This document shows, one piece after another, positions 11,948-24,716 of a stretch of 64,000 bases of DNA (position 1 is its first letter; each line of letters opens with the position of its first letter). Source of the stretch: Latrodectus hesperus. Taxonomy: Eukaryota; Arthropoda; Arachnida; Araneae; Theridiidae. The notes under the pieces are model-generated. The model was not told the origin of the DNA, made no database searches, and worked only from the letters and a program-made list of their open reading frames with translations. The position numbers and the translations under genes were made by a program. The stretch covers positions 5,984,064-6,048,063 of the forward strand of contig CM075852.1 in NCBI GenBank assembly GCA_037975125.1, in the 5' to 3' direction.

Positions 11948-12999
11948 GACACAATGATCAAACTATGACATTACGAAATGATCTTTCAGTTACATCTTGT
12001 TAAACCGAGCATTTGATTGGCTTAAAATAATCAGCTTATTTGAATAAACACACTCTATTGGAGATTGGGAATTCAAAGGAGGAGCTTCGCGGTTAACCTT
12101 TACCGTACGGGAGTAAGTTTTGAGGGTTTCCACACAGAGGAGAGAATCTCTTTTTTGGCACTTTTTGTTTCTCGATTCCCTTAGAAATTGAAATACCTTG
12201 TGTAAATAAGATTTCGTACAATTTCTTTTGGCAACAATGTAAAAGAAAATTGCTTTTCTCGGCATCATAAATATTATACTAAAGGTTTAACATGATGCAA
12301 AAATTTATGTATTATAACTTTCAATTTAACAAATTTCAATGAAACTTTCAGTTTCTTTATAATGTGTGTTACCAAAACGTAACCGTCAATCTAATAAACT
12401 TGAAAGTTATAGTATCAAATGTATTTTTAATCAAGAATATTAAATATCAATATAGTTTATTATAATTATGAAAAAGACTTAGAAGAAAAATTGTTGCAGG
12501 AGCAAAAATACTGAAAATTTATCTCATGAAAATGTTGAGAGTGCTATTTCAGTAGCATGATACAGTATACGATTTTTCTGACATTCAAAATTATTTATCA
12601 TAATATTAATCAAAAACATGAACACAATTTAACTGATATTGTTAAGTATTTTCATAAATACAGATGATACAGTAATTTATAAAATGACATTCTAATTAAT
12701 AGTTTTTATCTGTAAAATAAAAAAGTTATGATTTTTTTTTTATCATTTATGTTAATATTAGATTAAAAATTTGGTTGGCTTTTAAAAAATATGGTACTGA
12801 AATATTAAGAAATTTTTTTTTTATATTTCATTTCAAAATATTTATTAAATTACCATTGGTAGCACTAACGTTAGCATGTATGGAATTGTGTGCGTGGGAA
12901 CGTATGTTTACCAAAATATTTGATGGATATTAAGATATGGCAGCTGAAGTGTAGATATGTAAGCTCTAAACGAATCTCAGATTATGAAACAGATGAAAT

Positions 13000-15259
13000 A
13001 CTTTCTCTTTAATTTTAATAAATGCTATATTTGGCTTTATTTACTTATTCTGAAATTACTATTTGTATTTGTGCAATGTAGCTCTCAAATCCAAAATGGA
13101 CAGAACTAATACTTCCACATTTTGTTAACAGTATGCAATATTTATAATAGAGGAACCTATTATTGAGGTTTAACAGATAAATGAATTTCGTAGCCACAAA
13201 ATAAATTATAAGTCAATAAATAGAGTAAGTAAATAGAATTTTAAATTTTGTCCATTTATTTTATAAATTCGTTTTATTAAATCATTGTTATAAAATCAGT
13301 TATATAATTATATATATAAACGGTATAAACTCTACTGAAAAAAGATGTATCAATATTATACTGAATGAATTATTTCACAAATACAAGCGTATTTTATAAT
13401 TTTAAAAATATGCATCAAGGTATTATTTTTTTTTCAAGAAAATTGTGTAAAAATTTATATGTGCTTTATGATTAACATTGTTAGGCAATGATCCGATTAT
13501 TAATTAAACTTTGTCACTTTAATCATCGCTGTAATTATATTGCTTTCAAGAATAAAAATCCTGTTTCTCTGAGGGTTTTTTTTTATGTTACAGTAGTTGT
13601 ATTAGATAAGACAGTCTATGAGGAAATGTGAAAAAGAGTTATAAAATCTGAGAATTTCTAGAGGGGGGAGGGTAAAGTAGTCCCAGCGGAAGAAAAATTC
13701 AGTGTATTAGTGAAACTCTCTCTCTAAAATTGTAATTAGCGTTCTTTCTTCTGTCCCTGAAGAATATTGAAGAGTGGGGGATGAAAAAAAAAAGATTCTC
13801 CCCATTTGGCAATTTTTCACTCATTTTCACTTCACTTTTCTAGATATTTTTTTAAGATTTTCTTTGGGACAATTGTTATTTTTCACTGCTGCACAACGCT
13901 CTTGTATTTCCAGCAATGTATTTTCCCTAGGAAACATACTGCTGTATCTGCAAACAGTGGCGCAGAGAACATAACTAGTGAAAGAGAAGTGCTGACTCAA
14001 ATGCTCCCCAAAACTGACACCGGAAATAGTCGTTGATGACGTAGTCATGCATCGAAGAAGAAACAGCTGCCTGGAGTTTCTAAGCTAAATATTTAATTTC
14101 TACTTTTAAGTTGAATTTTTTTAATCAGAGTGTAAAAATACAAATGCCTCTGAAATATTAAGTACATCTGCAATTGTTATATAATAAACCCTAAAAAATC
14201 ATTATTAATTTTCAAATTAAAATTAAGTAACCAATATATAAAAATATATTTATCTATTAGCTTCAGTTTGTCTTGATTTTTTTACTATTAACCTTTTTCT
14301 GAAGCTTTATTATAGAATAATATAGCTGCACTTCTATTCCAATCCGCATTCGTTATATATGTTCTCAAGCGACAAAAATGCTTAATTGCCTTTAGATTTA
14401 CAGTAAGAAAAGAAGTTTTTACTTCATTTATTAATATTGCAATGACATTTTCCCTTTAAAAAAATTGTCGCCATGAAATTTGCGAAAAATTCTGTCCATT
14501 TGTTTCACTTTTTGTTGATAGTAAGTCCTTCAGCAGAAACGAAAACAATCCACTTGGAATAATTAAACATCTCGACTTCCAAGTAAATTATTATTAATTT
14601 TATAAGCAATATAACCTGCCACATAAACCATAGCTTCTTCTTCAAATGGAGATATATCACAATTAGGATTGGAAGAGGCAAGTGCATTTTTCTAATATAA
14701 TGGCAAAGGATTAGTTAAGAATTCAAGATTTAATTCATCATCGTGAGAATAAAAAAATGGGTAATTTCTTGACATTCTTTTACATTGAATGTAGAATCGA
14801 ACATTTCACTCGTTAAATAAACGTCGCGTCCTTTTTTTCAAAGAGTTTACATTCAGTGACAAATTAGGTAATTTATTTGCGAGCTATGTGTTTTCTAAAC
14901 AAATAATTACTTCAGATGAGAAAAGATGCATCTTGTATATCTTGTGTCCAGTCTATTGTTAAAATATAAGTTGCATTTATAGATTTTAAGTCTTCAATGT
15001 AATCCATAAAGAGAATGGATCAAAACAACAATTCTCCTTTCTTAAAAAGTATAAAACGAATTTTTATCTAAATACACATAAATTGAAAGCGTCCTCCTTA
15101 ATTCTTTTAAAAAATTTTTTTTTAAGCATCACAATATTTTTGCACACTTAAAGCAACTTTTGAAGGCTTGTTACTGGGGAGAGGGTATGGGAAATGAACT
15201 GTTCATAATATAAAATTATCTATCAATGAACAGAATGCAGCCGCTTTAGTGTTTCCAGT
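13000..15259. other. AT-rich flank with one GC-elevated block (13640-14080)
   Basis: No gene is recognised. The block at 13640-14080 has overlapping short open frames on both strands (60-76 codons), which suggests composition rather than coding. It contains the transcription-factor-like sites listed next. Confidence 0.4.
14019..14048. promoter_or_regulatory. Possible promoter sites: ETS-like and CRE-like
   Basis: ACCGGAAAT at 14019-14027 matches the ETS core. TGACGTAGTCA at 14037-14047 is a CRE/AP-1-like dyad (arms ATGAC and GTCAT at 14036-14048). Such pairs are common in TATA-less promoters. The minus-strand zinc-finger-type gene begins downstream, so this may be a distal start. The evidence is motif matching only. 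Confidence 0.3.
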
Positions 15260-15408
15260 CATTTATTCATTGTCGTGTGCCAGCTTGGCTGGCATCATAC
15301 AAGAAAAGAGCAAATATAGGATAGAGAAAGTACATCCATGCCCGAACCGGGATTCGAACCCAGGACCCCCTTATCCGTAGTCAGGCACGCTGACCACTAG
15401 ACAATGCG
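15260..15408 (-). repeat. tRNA-headed SINE, family 1, internally deleted
   Basis: On the minus strand the head reads CTAGTGGTCAG, then GGTTCGAATCCCGG (B-box), then a GTACTTTCTC body and the tail with CCAGCC/GGCTGG and an ATTCATTG end. The middle of the body present in other copies (the GTGAATGGTTGCC to CAGCGCACCCC part) is missing. Confidence 0.85.
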
Positions 15409-15483
15409 TTTTAGCTTTAGCAGAGTAGTTTCTGAAAATACTCTTTGCAGGTGTAATTTTTTGTTTTTCGTTTCCTTTAATAT

Positions 15484-15830
15484 AGAGGCGTAGACAGGGG
15501 GGCAAGGGGGGGACTATCGTGCCCCGGGGCAGCTTGCAGAGGGACACCAAATCATTTCAAAGATAAGCAAAATTTCTCAGAAAATTTCAATCTTAGTTTT
15601 TATTATAATATTAATTTTATTCGGTGAAATAAACTTTCCATTTTATTATTATTGTGTCATGTCCAGGGAAAAATAAAAAAAGCTCCAGGGAAGAATTAGA
15701 TTTGGAAATAAGAAGTTGATAATGAAAAATGTGGAAGACCAGCAGGAGCTTGCCATAAACGAAACTCTTAATCTTAGATTTCAATACTTTTTCATAGCCT
15801 AATTCCCTTTAAAAATTGTGTTTATTTAAC
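15484..15830 (+). repeat. 'GGCGTAGTGAG' repeat family copy
   Basis: It begins AGGCGTAGACAGGGGGGCAA, passes through a GCCCCGGGGCAG step and continues into a TTTCAGAAAATTT-type AT-rich body. Related starts occur at 23835, 36185, 40112 (minus) and 46976, and a related body at 18876. This is a non-coding dispersed repeat of unknown class. Confidence 0.6.
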
Positions 15831-16285
15831 CATGCTTTCCATTTTCATTTCTTAATCAATAAGATTATTGGTTTTCATTCTTTTAATTCTTTCCTTTTTA
15901 AGTTTCATACTTTGCTCAAAGTCTGGGTTACTATTGTTTTGTACAACAAATCTTGTATATGTGTAAATAACAAAAATATCTTTATTTTTTTTCATATAAA
16001 ATTTCTGGAATATTATATTGGAAAAGAAACTAAAATTAAAAGAAACTGTCGTAGTTAAATATATTACCAAATATCTTAAATTTCTGATCTTTTTTTCTGT
16101 TGTGGTGTCATTGAGCAAAACAGAAATGATGAGGGTTTGATTTGTTTGTCGCTCAAAACAACAACTAACTAGACCACGAATTTTTACTTAAAACAGATTC
16201 CGAGCTATAAGCATTCGCAATTTATATGGGAAACGAATCTTCGAACTATTGAGCAAAAGATCAGAACGCTGCCCCCTTATTAAGA

Positions 16286-16555
16286 CTTTTGGTTTGTTTG
16301 TCTCACGCTCCCATGACACAGGTCCGAGGTTCGATCCTCGGGCTGGGCGAGGTTACTCAGCCTTTCATCCCTTCAGTGGGTCGATTCACTGAGTATAAAG
16401 CATGCTTGGGAACTAAACACTGGAGGTCTTACGTTAGGCTGACCACCTAACAGGGACATATGCTTCGCACCCCAGGGCTCTCAGTCATGAAAACAGTTAT
16501 GAACACTGTAGGCCTTGGCCCACATGGGCTGTCGTGCCATGGAGTTTAGTTTTTT
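16286..16555 (+). repeat. tRNA-headed SINE, family 4
   Basis: The head contains GGTCCGAGGTTCGATCCTCG, a Pol III B-box. The body runs through CCTTTCATCCCTTCAGTGGG and ends with GTCGTGCCATGGAGTTTAG. Near-identical segments lie at 29657-29895 on the opposite strand, with a diverged copy at 25672-25895. Confidence 0.85.
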
Positions 16556-16735
16556 AGTTTGTGTTTGTCACTTAATGATCATTTTATTCACTCGAAAGTT
16601 AATTAGACTAAGTTATACATTAAAACAATCGTAATCTCATGTCACATTCAAATCCAATGTGGGATTCGAACCCACTAGCTGTTGAAGCCAAAGGCCAGAG
16701 CGATAACCATTCGGCTGCCAGTTCGTCTGGTAGGA
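16556..16735 (-). repeat. tRNA-headed SINE, family 2
   Basis: Minus-strand head GGCAGCCGAATGGTTATCGC with B-box GGGTTCGAATCCCAC. The tail toward the left is the (TTTGT)n/TGATCATTTT type. The same copy is found in repeat copy B, so it predates the duplication. Confidence 0.8.
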
Positions 16736-16896
16736 CTTGAGGGAGGAACAAAATTCCCATTATATAAATAAAAACTAAATTTCAAACACTTCTACTTTTA
16801 ATCTCGTATACTTCTTTTTCCAATGACATGCTGATCTTTTAATTACATCACATCCTCACATTTTCTTCAATAAACATTGTTTTAATATTTCATCTC

Positions 16897-17070
16897 TTAC
16901 GAGGGGTGGAGATGATGGCCACTTGTGCAGTGAGGCGCCATCTTTGCCTCCGAAGACAGAGAAACACATTCTGGGAGAGAAAGGAGCATTCATGCCCGAA
17001 CCAAGATTCGAGCCTGGGACCTACTGTTTCGAAGCAAGGGACGTTTCCCACGCCGCCATTGGTCGGCTAA
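16897..17070 (-). repeat. tRNA-headed SINE, family 3
   Basis: Minus-strand head GCCGACCAATGGCGGCGTGG, B-box GGCTCGAATCTTGG, then a CATGAATGCTCC body. The 65-codon open frame across it is a repeat artefact. Confidence 0.78.
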
Positions 17071-17774
17071 ACTCTTACACTAAAATTTGTTACACACACA
17101 CAAAATGCTATAAAATTTAATATGAGAATACTATAAAATTCGGTAGTTAAAACCAGATTAAAAGAAACACAAAATATGATCTTCATTACAAAAATGATGA
17201 ATGTTCTTCAAAATACTGAAAACTTTCATTTACTTGTCATGATACCGATAGTTTTTTAGTCTCAAAAGCAATCGAGGGATTGATTTTGAGACTTAAAATT
17301 AATGAAATGAACGAAAATATAAATCCCTTCTCAATTTACTCTCTTAACACAATGTATCCTCTCTGCACACCAAGTGCCGTTTCCGAATACAGTTTTTGCT
17401 GATACGAAATATATTTACTGTACGGAAAATTCAAAACTGGAAAATTTATATGATACTGTCACATGTTATAAAATGTTTTTTGTTTGTCCCCTGAAATTTT
17501 GCTTGAGTTTAAATTGCGGAATGCGTTGCACGGAATCAAATTACATTACATTGTCCATCTATGGTAAATTGAGAATAACTGTTTCACTTCTCACACACAC
17601 AATTTTGGCTAACTAATTTATACGGTTAATGAACGCTCTATGATCTCTCAGTAAATTTGCTTATGACAAAATATAATTAATTTAAGTAATGTAACATACC
17701 TTTTCGGAATCACTTCACTTCAAGATTGAACCATGTTTGTCTTTCAGAGTTGTCACCTATCATAACATAAAATA

Positions 17775-17787
17775 ATGTGTGTGTGTG

Positions 17788-17851
<64 letters not shown>
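17775..17851. repeat. Compound (GT)n(AT)n microsatellite
   Basis: A short GT run followed by about 60 bp of AT with one GT interruption. The 72-codon plus-strand frame across it is low complexity. Confidence 0.97.
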
Positions 17852-17852
<1 letters not shown>

Positions 17853-18014
17853 CTTTTTTTGTAATCTTTTTTTTAATGGTTCAATTTTTTATAATTCTTT
17901 TATTTTTTAAAGCTTCTTTTCTTAATGTAGCTACAAAAACAAAAACGTTTGAAATTCTTTTAAATTATTACTATTATTATTTATATAAACTTTAAAGTTC
18001 CGTTATAAAACAAA

Positions 18015-18875
18015 ATTCAACATTAACACACTCTTCTGTTAATACCTTTCCCTTTCTTTCAAAAATTCCAAGCATGTCAAAGATAGTACAAATATCTCTT
18101 TTCCAACCACCTGCGACCATTTGAGATCGGAGTATGTCATTTATCTAACAGATGCACCCCACTCTAGGTTAACACGCAAGCATCTTAACCAAAAGAAAGA
18201 AGCGACACACTTCCTGCGCTTCATTGCTTCACAGCATTCTGGGATTTCTGAGTATCCCTGATATGTTGCTCCTCCGATAACACTAGGGAGACTTTGGGTC
18301 CTCCATCATTTTTACGGCTTTGAAAATGGTCACCAATCCCTTTCACCCATTTCGGGGTATCTGGTGTTTTCTCAAGAACAGATGTGAGTTTATTGACCAC
18401 CTGCAGTGCTCCACCCTCTCTTGCCTTGAGAAAAAGGCGTAAATTCTTTGTTTGAACGCTCTTCAGCATTCAGTTGCATTTTCCGCAACCGAACTCTGAT
18501 ATCAGGCATCTCATATAACCCGCAACTAACAACCCTCGTGGAGGAAAGATGCTCCTCCAACCTGCAATCCCAACTCCTACAAAGGGAAGCGCCATCGAAC
18601 TCGACACCGATCCCAGTATTTTACTAGAGGAACTTCCGTTTTCAAATAAAGAAGTAAATTATTGCCCACGTGCAACAGTCCTCCCTCCTCAGACCCCCTC
18701 CGTTTAATTTGCCATACCGCACCACCTCCACCAATCTTGACAGTAGAGCAGAGACAATATAGCTTACTCCGCTGTTGAAGGACCTTTGCAACTCAACACC
18801 AGAGAGCGGCAACCCTTTGAGACTCCGTTTCAGATCAGGAATCATTTGATGGGAGACTGGAGGGAAAACCCTCGG
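18015..18875 (-). other. GC-elevated block with minus-strand open frames, unidentified
   Basis: Clearly richer in C and G than its surroundings. Minus-strand open frames lie at 18221-18469 (82 codons) and 18642-18845 (67 codons), in the same direction and separated by stops. The two parts share similar wording (CAGATCAGGAATC and GATATCAGGCATC), as if internally duplicated. It is probably a decayed coding repeat or pseudogene fragment. No domain is recognised. Confidence 0.35.
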
Positions 18876-19060
18876 TGAGGGGGGCGATATACAAAGACAA
18901 AGTTTTTCAGAAAATTTAAATTTTATTTTGATTCAACCATCAATTTTACTCAGGAAACACATAATTTTCAATATTTAATCACTGTGCTATGTTGAGAAAT
19001 AGACTGTGAAACCCATCTCCAATTTTTACATTTCCATATTAAAAAGTTTCCTCATTGTTG
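18876..19060 (+). repeat. Related fragment of the 'GGCGTAGTGAG' repeat family
   Basis: Starts GAGGGGGGCGA and shares the TTTTTCAGAAAATTT body with 15484-15830. Confidence 0.4.
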
Positions 19061-19849
19061 AGTTCCTATTAAAAACTATGCATGCGCTTTTTCTTTCCCT
19101 TTTAAATTATATGTTCTTTTACCTTTTTTTATATTTTGTTTATGATTTGTAGTAAAATATAAATTTTTTGTATGACGAATCATCTGCATGCCTTAAGGAA
19201 AATGAATGATTTTACAAATTAATATTGTTGTTTCATAAAATTTAACAAATATTTATAGGGTGATTGAAATTTATTATACTTACTATTTTAATTATTATCA
19301 TTAGTAATTTTATCTAACTTTAAATTATTTTGTAATTTTTAAATTAGCAATTGCTATTTACGTCATTATATTAATGTGTCAGGAAAAACATTTGTATATT
19401 TCAAAAAATAATCTGTCTTTTTTATTAAACTGCAAGCTGTTTTTGGTTATTTTGGTTAAGACAGGTATCAAAAAAAGCACTGAAAGAAATCAATACCAAA
19501 CACAAAAATCATGGGTAGATGTAGTAGAAACTTTTAAATTAGCGAAAAATAATTATAATTTTTAGAAGATCTGTATCTATTTTTATTTATTTATTAAAAA
19601 AATATGTCAAAAATACTGTTAATCCTTATATGGATATTAATGAAGTTATATTACATATCATATTCTTTTACTGTTAGGCATTGCAGACTGTTGCAGGCCA
19701 AGGCCGTCCCTATCGTCGTTGTCATCTGGTTTTATCCACTGTAAAGCCCTTCTAGTTTTCCTTAGTTATCAGATGGAAGTCCTTTTCCATTGAATCTATC
19801 TACCTAACTGGTTGCCTTTCTCCTATATTATCTCCTATATCTCTCTATC

Positions 19850-19918
<69 letters not shown>

Positions 19919-21100
19919 CTAGTTAAAAAGTATAAATACTTATTTAAAATATGTTTTTTGACGTTTTTTCAAAAGTAGCATTACTAGAAGTAATTTTTCA
20001 GTTTTTTTAAACTGAGTTTTGCGTAAATAATATTGACAATTATTAAATTATTAATAAATTATTAACAAATTTAATTTATTTAATAAAAATTTTCCTTGAA
20101 ACTATTTCAATGTAAAATATATTTATTCTTACTTTTTATCCTTCTTGAAAATCCCAGTTTACACTCAATATTGTATCTTATTCCAGATCTTTATTTACTA
20201 GAATCTATATATATAAATTTTTACGTTTTCTTGGTTTGGTTACATAATCCCTCCAATAAGGATATTCTACTCGCACTAGCTTTATTTTTTTACGCTTTTA
20301 AGTTCTTCGTATTTTGCTTGGGCATTTGTTTATTTATTAACGTTTTAGGGAAATTACGAAAGTAAGACTTTTATGAAATATGTACATAAAGTTTATTTTT
20401 AAATTTAAAATATTAATTTAAATTTAAAACACATATTTGTAATTTACTTTGTATATATTCTTTCAACACAGAAAGTATTACTAATATTTATTGCAATTTT
20501 TTACCACACTTAGTATGAAATTATTTTTCAAATACTTTCAGTATTTTTGTCCTAAAAATGTAAAAATAATTCCAAATAATTTTATCAGGTGCTTGATAAT
20601 AGAAAAATATATGACTCTTATTATTGAAGGTCATATTATATTGTATTCTCCCAATTTGAATATGTTTATATAAAATTCATTTGAATTATACATGGCTGCT
20701 ATATTATACTTTTTCTACTTTTTTGCAAACAAAAATAATTTGTATTTATACCTTCTATAATGGTTTTTTGATATAATGGTGTTTAATAAATGGTTGTTTA
20801 AGAAGCTAATAATTTAGATCTTTTTCAAGTCGTCAAATCCACGATATTAAAATTCCAGTCTCCTATTTTGATGTTGTCTAACAGAAATTGCAATGGAAAG
20901 TTATTTTTAGAAGTTATATATATACAACTCTTTCATTGTGATAGCAAGAAATTAAAATAGAAATAAAAAAATTTCATGCCAAAATTTTTTATTTTAATTA
21001 TTTAAAACATTTATAATTAAATGTTTACATTTTAATACTATGTTGCAATTATTTGCTTTCCCATTTTTTGTCACAACATAGCAAATGCTGTTATAGCCTT
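19061..21100. other. AT-rich intergenic DNA
   Basis: No gene is recognised. The short open frames at 19374-19565, 20096-20365 and 20491-20673 are AT-biased (Phe/Leu/Ile/Asn/Lys) chance frames. An (AT)n array lies at 19852-19915. Confidence 0.5.
19852..19915. repeat. (AT)n microsatellite
   Basis: About 64 bp of uninterrupted TA repeats. Confidence 0.97.
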
Positions 21101-21104
21101 TGTC

Positions 21105-21545
21105 TTTCGGGATGGCTTTTTCATTGACAGTGGGCAGTATTCAGGCATTCCAAGGAAAGACTCCCATACATTCGTTCCGATAAATGTGCAAGGAGATACC
21201 GCATCCATTTCCGGTTGTTCAACAATACCTGAAATCGAACTCGCAACCTTCCATTCCAAAGAGCAGATCACATTGCACATATTTTCCATATCAATTTGAA
21301 AGCACGTAGAGGACAGTGTAAAGCATTTTAATGACGATCACGTAAACTGATTCATAGGGGGCTTTTCATAGACAGAGGGCCGTACTCACTTGTCTCAAGG
21401 GTAGAAAACTCCCAAGCACTCACCCCGAAGACGTGCACACAGAAAGGCGATGTCTATCGTTTCCCAGCAATGGTTGTGATCGATCATGGGACTTTTCGCT
21501 CAGGAGAGAACTGTTTGACTGCTGGACAACGGTCAGCCGAACACT
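21105..21545 (-). repeat. Two adjacent SINE-like copies (family 7)
   Basis: The copies at 21105-21300 and 21355-21545 begin similarly (GGCTTTTTCATTGACAGTGG and GGGCTTTTCATAGACAGAGG). The first has a minus-strand B-box-like GAGTTCGATTTCAGG. They are diverged from each other. The 72-codon frame across the first is not a gene. Confidence 0.55.
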
Positions 21546-22009
21546 ATTTATTGAAATTATTTGAATTTGATTAACTTATGCTTCACTAATGCTGCACATT
21601 GACAGCTTAGTAACAATCTTAACTAAATCCTGAGATTGGCTAGTTGATAAATAAATGCAGATCTTAAGTACTGTTAAAAATGGGCCGCAATTAAGTTAAT
21701 TATAACTTCATTCTCATATTTTCATGCAATAATAACAGAAACGTTATCTACTGTTGATTAATTCTGTGCTGCCTTTCTCAAGCGATATGCTGCTAATAAT
21801 AAAATTTCACTCAAGCGCTAAGGCTGCTCTTGAATGAAATTGAGCTCCTAATTACTGTTTCAACGGCTGTGTGTAGTTAACGTATCACTGTAATCGCACC
21901 ATGCTCTATTATCACGCATTGTGTAAACATCACATCCATTCCTACATTACATCACATCACACCACATCCTCACGCCTTATTTAATACACATTGTTTTGAT
22001 ATGTCATCA

Positions 22010-23170
22010 AAAGGCAAATAAAAAGAAAACAGAAATTAAAAGTGATGTTTAAGTTAAATATATAACCAAATCTCGGGTAAATTTGAGTCTAAAATTTATC
22101 TTTTCTGTTGTGGCAGACTACACATCAATTGCGCAAAATAGAAATGATGAGGTTTTGATTTGTTTGTGTGTCGATCAAAACGACAGCTAATTAGACCATG
22201 AAGTATGACTTAAAGATAATTCCGAGCCACTTCAAGCAGCCGCAATTTATATGGGATACGAACCATTGAACAGAAGGCTAGAACGCTAAATATTCATCTG
22301 CCACTTTGTTTCTTTGTCGCTCAATGATCATTTTATTTACTCGAAAGCTAATTACACTGGGTCATACAGTTTGAAGTGGAATCTTTATACACATTCAAAC
22401 CCAATGTGGTATTTGAACCCAGGAGCGGTTGAAGCCAAAGGCCATAATCGTAAGTTCGTCTGGCAGGACTTGACAGCGAGGAAAACAGCTGACATTATAA
22501 AAACTGAATCTCAAACACTTTTATTTTTCCTTTTGAGCTCGTAAGCTGACATTTATTATTGATTCTAAAATATACTGTAAAATTTGGTATCATAATATTC
22601 TAAAATTTGGTAGCTAAAAAGAGGTTAAAAAAATTCCAAACACAAAATAAGATTTTCAATACAAAATATGATAAATATTTTTCAAAATACTAAAAATTCT
22701 AAGTTTGCCATTGTGCCTATGGTTTTTTAAAGTCTCAAAGCCAATCGTGGAATTGGTTTTGAAAATTTTGGAAATGAATGAAAATGAAATCCCATGTCAA
22801 TCTACTCTGAACACAATGTATCCTGTCTAGATATTAAGTGTCGTTTCCGAATATAGTTTTTGTTGATTACGAAATAAATTTATTATGCGGAAAATTCGAA
22901 ACTGGAAAATTTATACGACAATGTCACATATTATCCAATGTTTTTTGTTTGTCTCCTGAAATTTTGCTTGAATTTAAATAAATTGCGGAATGTGCTGCTC
23001 GGAATGGAATCAAAATATATTACAATGTCCATCTATGATAAATTGAGAAAAAAAAGCTTTCATTTCCCGCACACAAAGTTTTGGCTATAGCGTTTGTAAT
23101 TAATTTATACGGTAAAGAACGCTATATGATCTCTAAATAAATTTAGTTATGACAAAATATAATTAAGAAT
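22010..23170. repeat. Diverged dispersed repeat, copy B
   Basis: Partner of 16020-17690. It carries the family 2 SINE (22305-22482) at the matching place but lacks the family 4 and family 3 insertions. A segment resembling 16842-16895 occurs just before it (21945-22005), so the order of parts differs between the copies. Confidence 0.85.
22305..22482 (-). repeat. tRNA-headed SINE, family 2 (old copy)
   Basis: Matches 16556-16735; the B-box is degraded (GGGTTCAAATACC). The 76-codon plus-strand frame is an artefact. Confidence 0.75.
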
Positions 23171-23834
23171 AAACCAACATTAATCAATCCAACGCCAACT
23201 CCAAGCCGTTTGGTAATAAAAAAATTAGCAAGCGATTCAACTTTGGAACATAACAGACACAATATTTAACTTTGGTACATGACAGAAAAAATGTAAAAGA
23301 TTGTGAAAAAGCTGACTAATACTTCCACTTTCACACAAGCCACTTGAAAAACTCAAGGCTACAGTGGCACAAACAATTGAGGATACACCCTACTTTTACT
23401 TGATAAACCCAACTTTCAATCGAAATAACACATTAACCAGAAGTGCAAACGCAGTTTTATTCTTAGACATAACAAAAAGTAAAATAAAAATAAAGTAAAA
23501 TCAATGGCAAAATTCTAAAAGACTTCAAAGAAGAAGACTGAATAACTTATTTATGGTTTTACAGTAGTTACTCAAACTTGTTTTGTAGAAAAATCTACTC
23601 TACGGAGAACGACTCTTTGGGCAACAAAGAAAAAATAAACTAAAAGCTTTCTTCAGATGTTTTTTTTATGACTTGATAATGAAGCATAAAATTAAAGATA
23701 ACAAATCGGCACTATTTTGTAGCACGTGCGTAGGGAAACAACCAGAATTTGTTTTAAAATTGTCAAAAGACATAAATAATGAGATTCGTGAAATCAAAAG
23801 TTGAACCGTCAGTAATTTCTGGGGTTGCACATAA
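23171..23834. other. Unassigned intergenic stretch
   Basis: Moderately AT-rich. No family is recognised on either strand. The 87-codon minus frame near 23666-23929 overlaps the next repeat and is probably spurious. Confidence 0.35.
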
Positions 23835-23950
23835 TGAAAAAGGAATAAAATGAACAGAGTGGTGTGGTGAGCATAATTGGCGCATGGGTACAATGCATTT
23901 TTTGGCGCTCCCTTGAAAAGAAATAGCAATACAATATAAATATAGGAATA
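23835..23950 (+). repeat. 'GGCGTAGTGAG' repeat family copy
   Basis: Shares GTGAGCATAATTGGCGC and GAAATAGCAATACAATATAA with 46976-47070, which runs into the assembly gap. Confidence 0.75.
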
Positions 23951-24308
23951 AAATGTATTCAGTAATAAGAGTTTACTATAATATAACTATATATAATACA
24001 TAATATAATAAATAGAGTGTATACTTGTAATAAAAATACAATGCAAATAATAACAGAATATTGTACCTGTATAAAATGATCGAAAATATATTCATGTAAA
24101 GTCTCAGACTAAGCTTTAAATTTATACAAAATTCAATTTAATTAAAAGAAACACTTATGTTGGATTCGGGAAAGTGTCAAAAGAATAATCGGACTTATAT
24201 GTGATTTAGAATTAATTACAATGATATAATTTTATATACTGATACAATTATTTTAAAAAACTTAAAATGCATAAAATACATACAATTTTTTAAACATGAA
24301 ACAATTCG

Positions 24309-24440
<132 letters not shown>

Positions 24441-24476
24441 ATGTGTAATTATATATTTGCAATCTAATATAATACA

Positions 24477-24716
24477 CTATTTACATTTTCTTGCTTTTGT
24501 AGAAGCGAATTGATCAATTACTTTGTGAAAGTCGGAAGCTTCTTGAGATGACATCCGGGCATTACTTCCTCTACCCCACCACCCTTTACGACCAGGGAGG
24601 AGAAGGGTAACACAGAAGCGAAGGAGTTTTTTTTTTAGTTTAAGTTTGGAGTGGAATTCCTGCGGGGGTGCAGGATAGAGAAGACCTCGCCTTGTAACCA
24701 AAATGGCTGTTCTTTA
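24477..24716. other. GC-elevated block with 74-codon minus frame, unidentified
   Basis: Between the microsatellite and the stem-loop array. The minus-strand frame (24477-24701) has a mixed composition unlike AT-rich noise, but no recognised motif. It may be part of the same unknown element as the array beside it. Confidence 0.3.

Larger units (their letters stand above)
10487..13000. other. Upstream intron and leader region of the zinc-finger-type gene
   Basis: Mostly AT-rich, apart from the microsatellite, the candidate leader and the 27-bp repeats given separately. A less AT-rich block at 12040-12260 carries a 92-codon minus-strand open frame with no recognised similarity; it could be leader or promoter sequence. 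Confidence 0.35.
16020..17690. repeat. Diverged dispersed repeat, copy A (pairs with 22010-23170)
   Basis: Long stretches align by eye with 22010-23170, for example the block around AACACAATGTATCCT and CGTTTCCGAATA, and another around TTTGCTTGA to TTGTCCATCTATG. Copy A has two extra SINE insertions (16286-16555 and 16897-17070) that copy B lacks. It has no coding capacity: the 80-codon open frame at 17374-17616 is not kept in copy B. Confidence 0.85.

Noticed and set aside
15260..15408. A functional tRNA gene
   Set aside because: The A/B-box head lacks a proper acceptor stem and anticodon arm and continues into a repeated body found many times: a SINE head. The same applies to all other tRNA-like heads in the window.
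17374..17616. 80-codon frame in repeat copy A
   Set aside because: The aligned region in copy B (22800-23080) does not keep it open.
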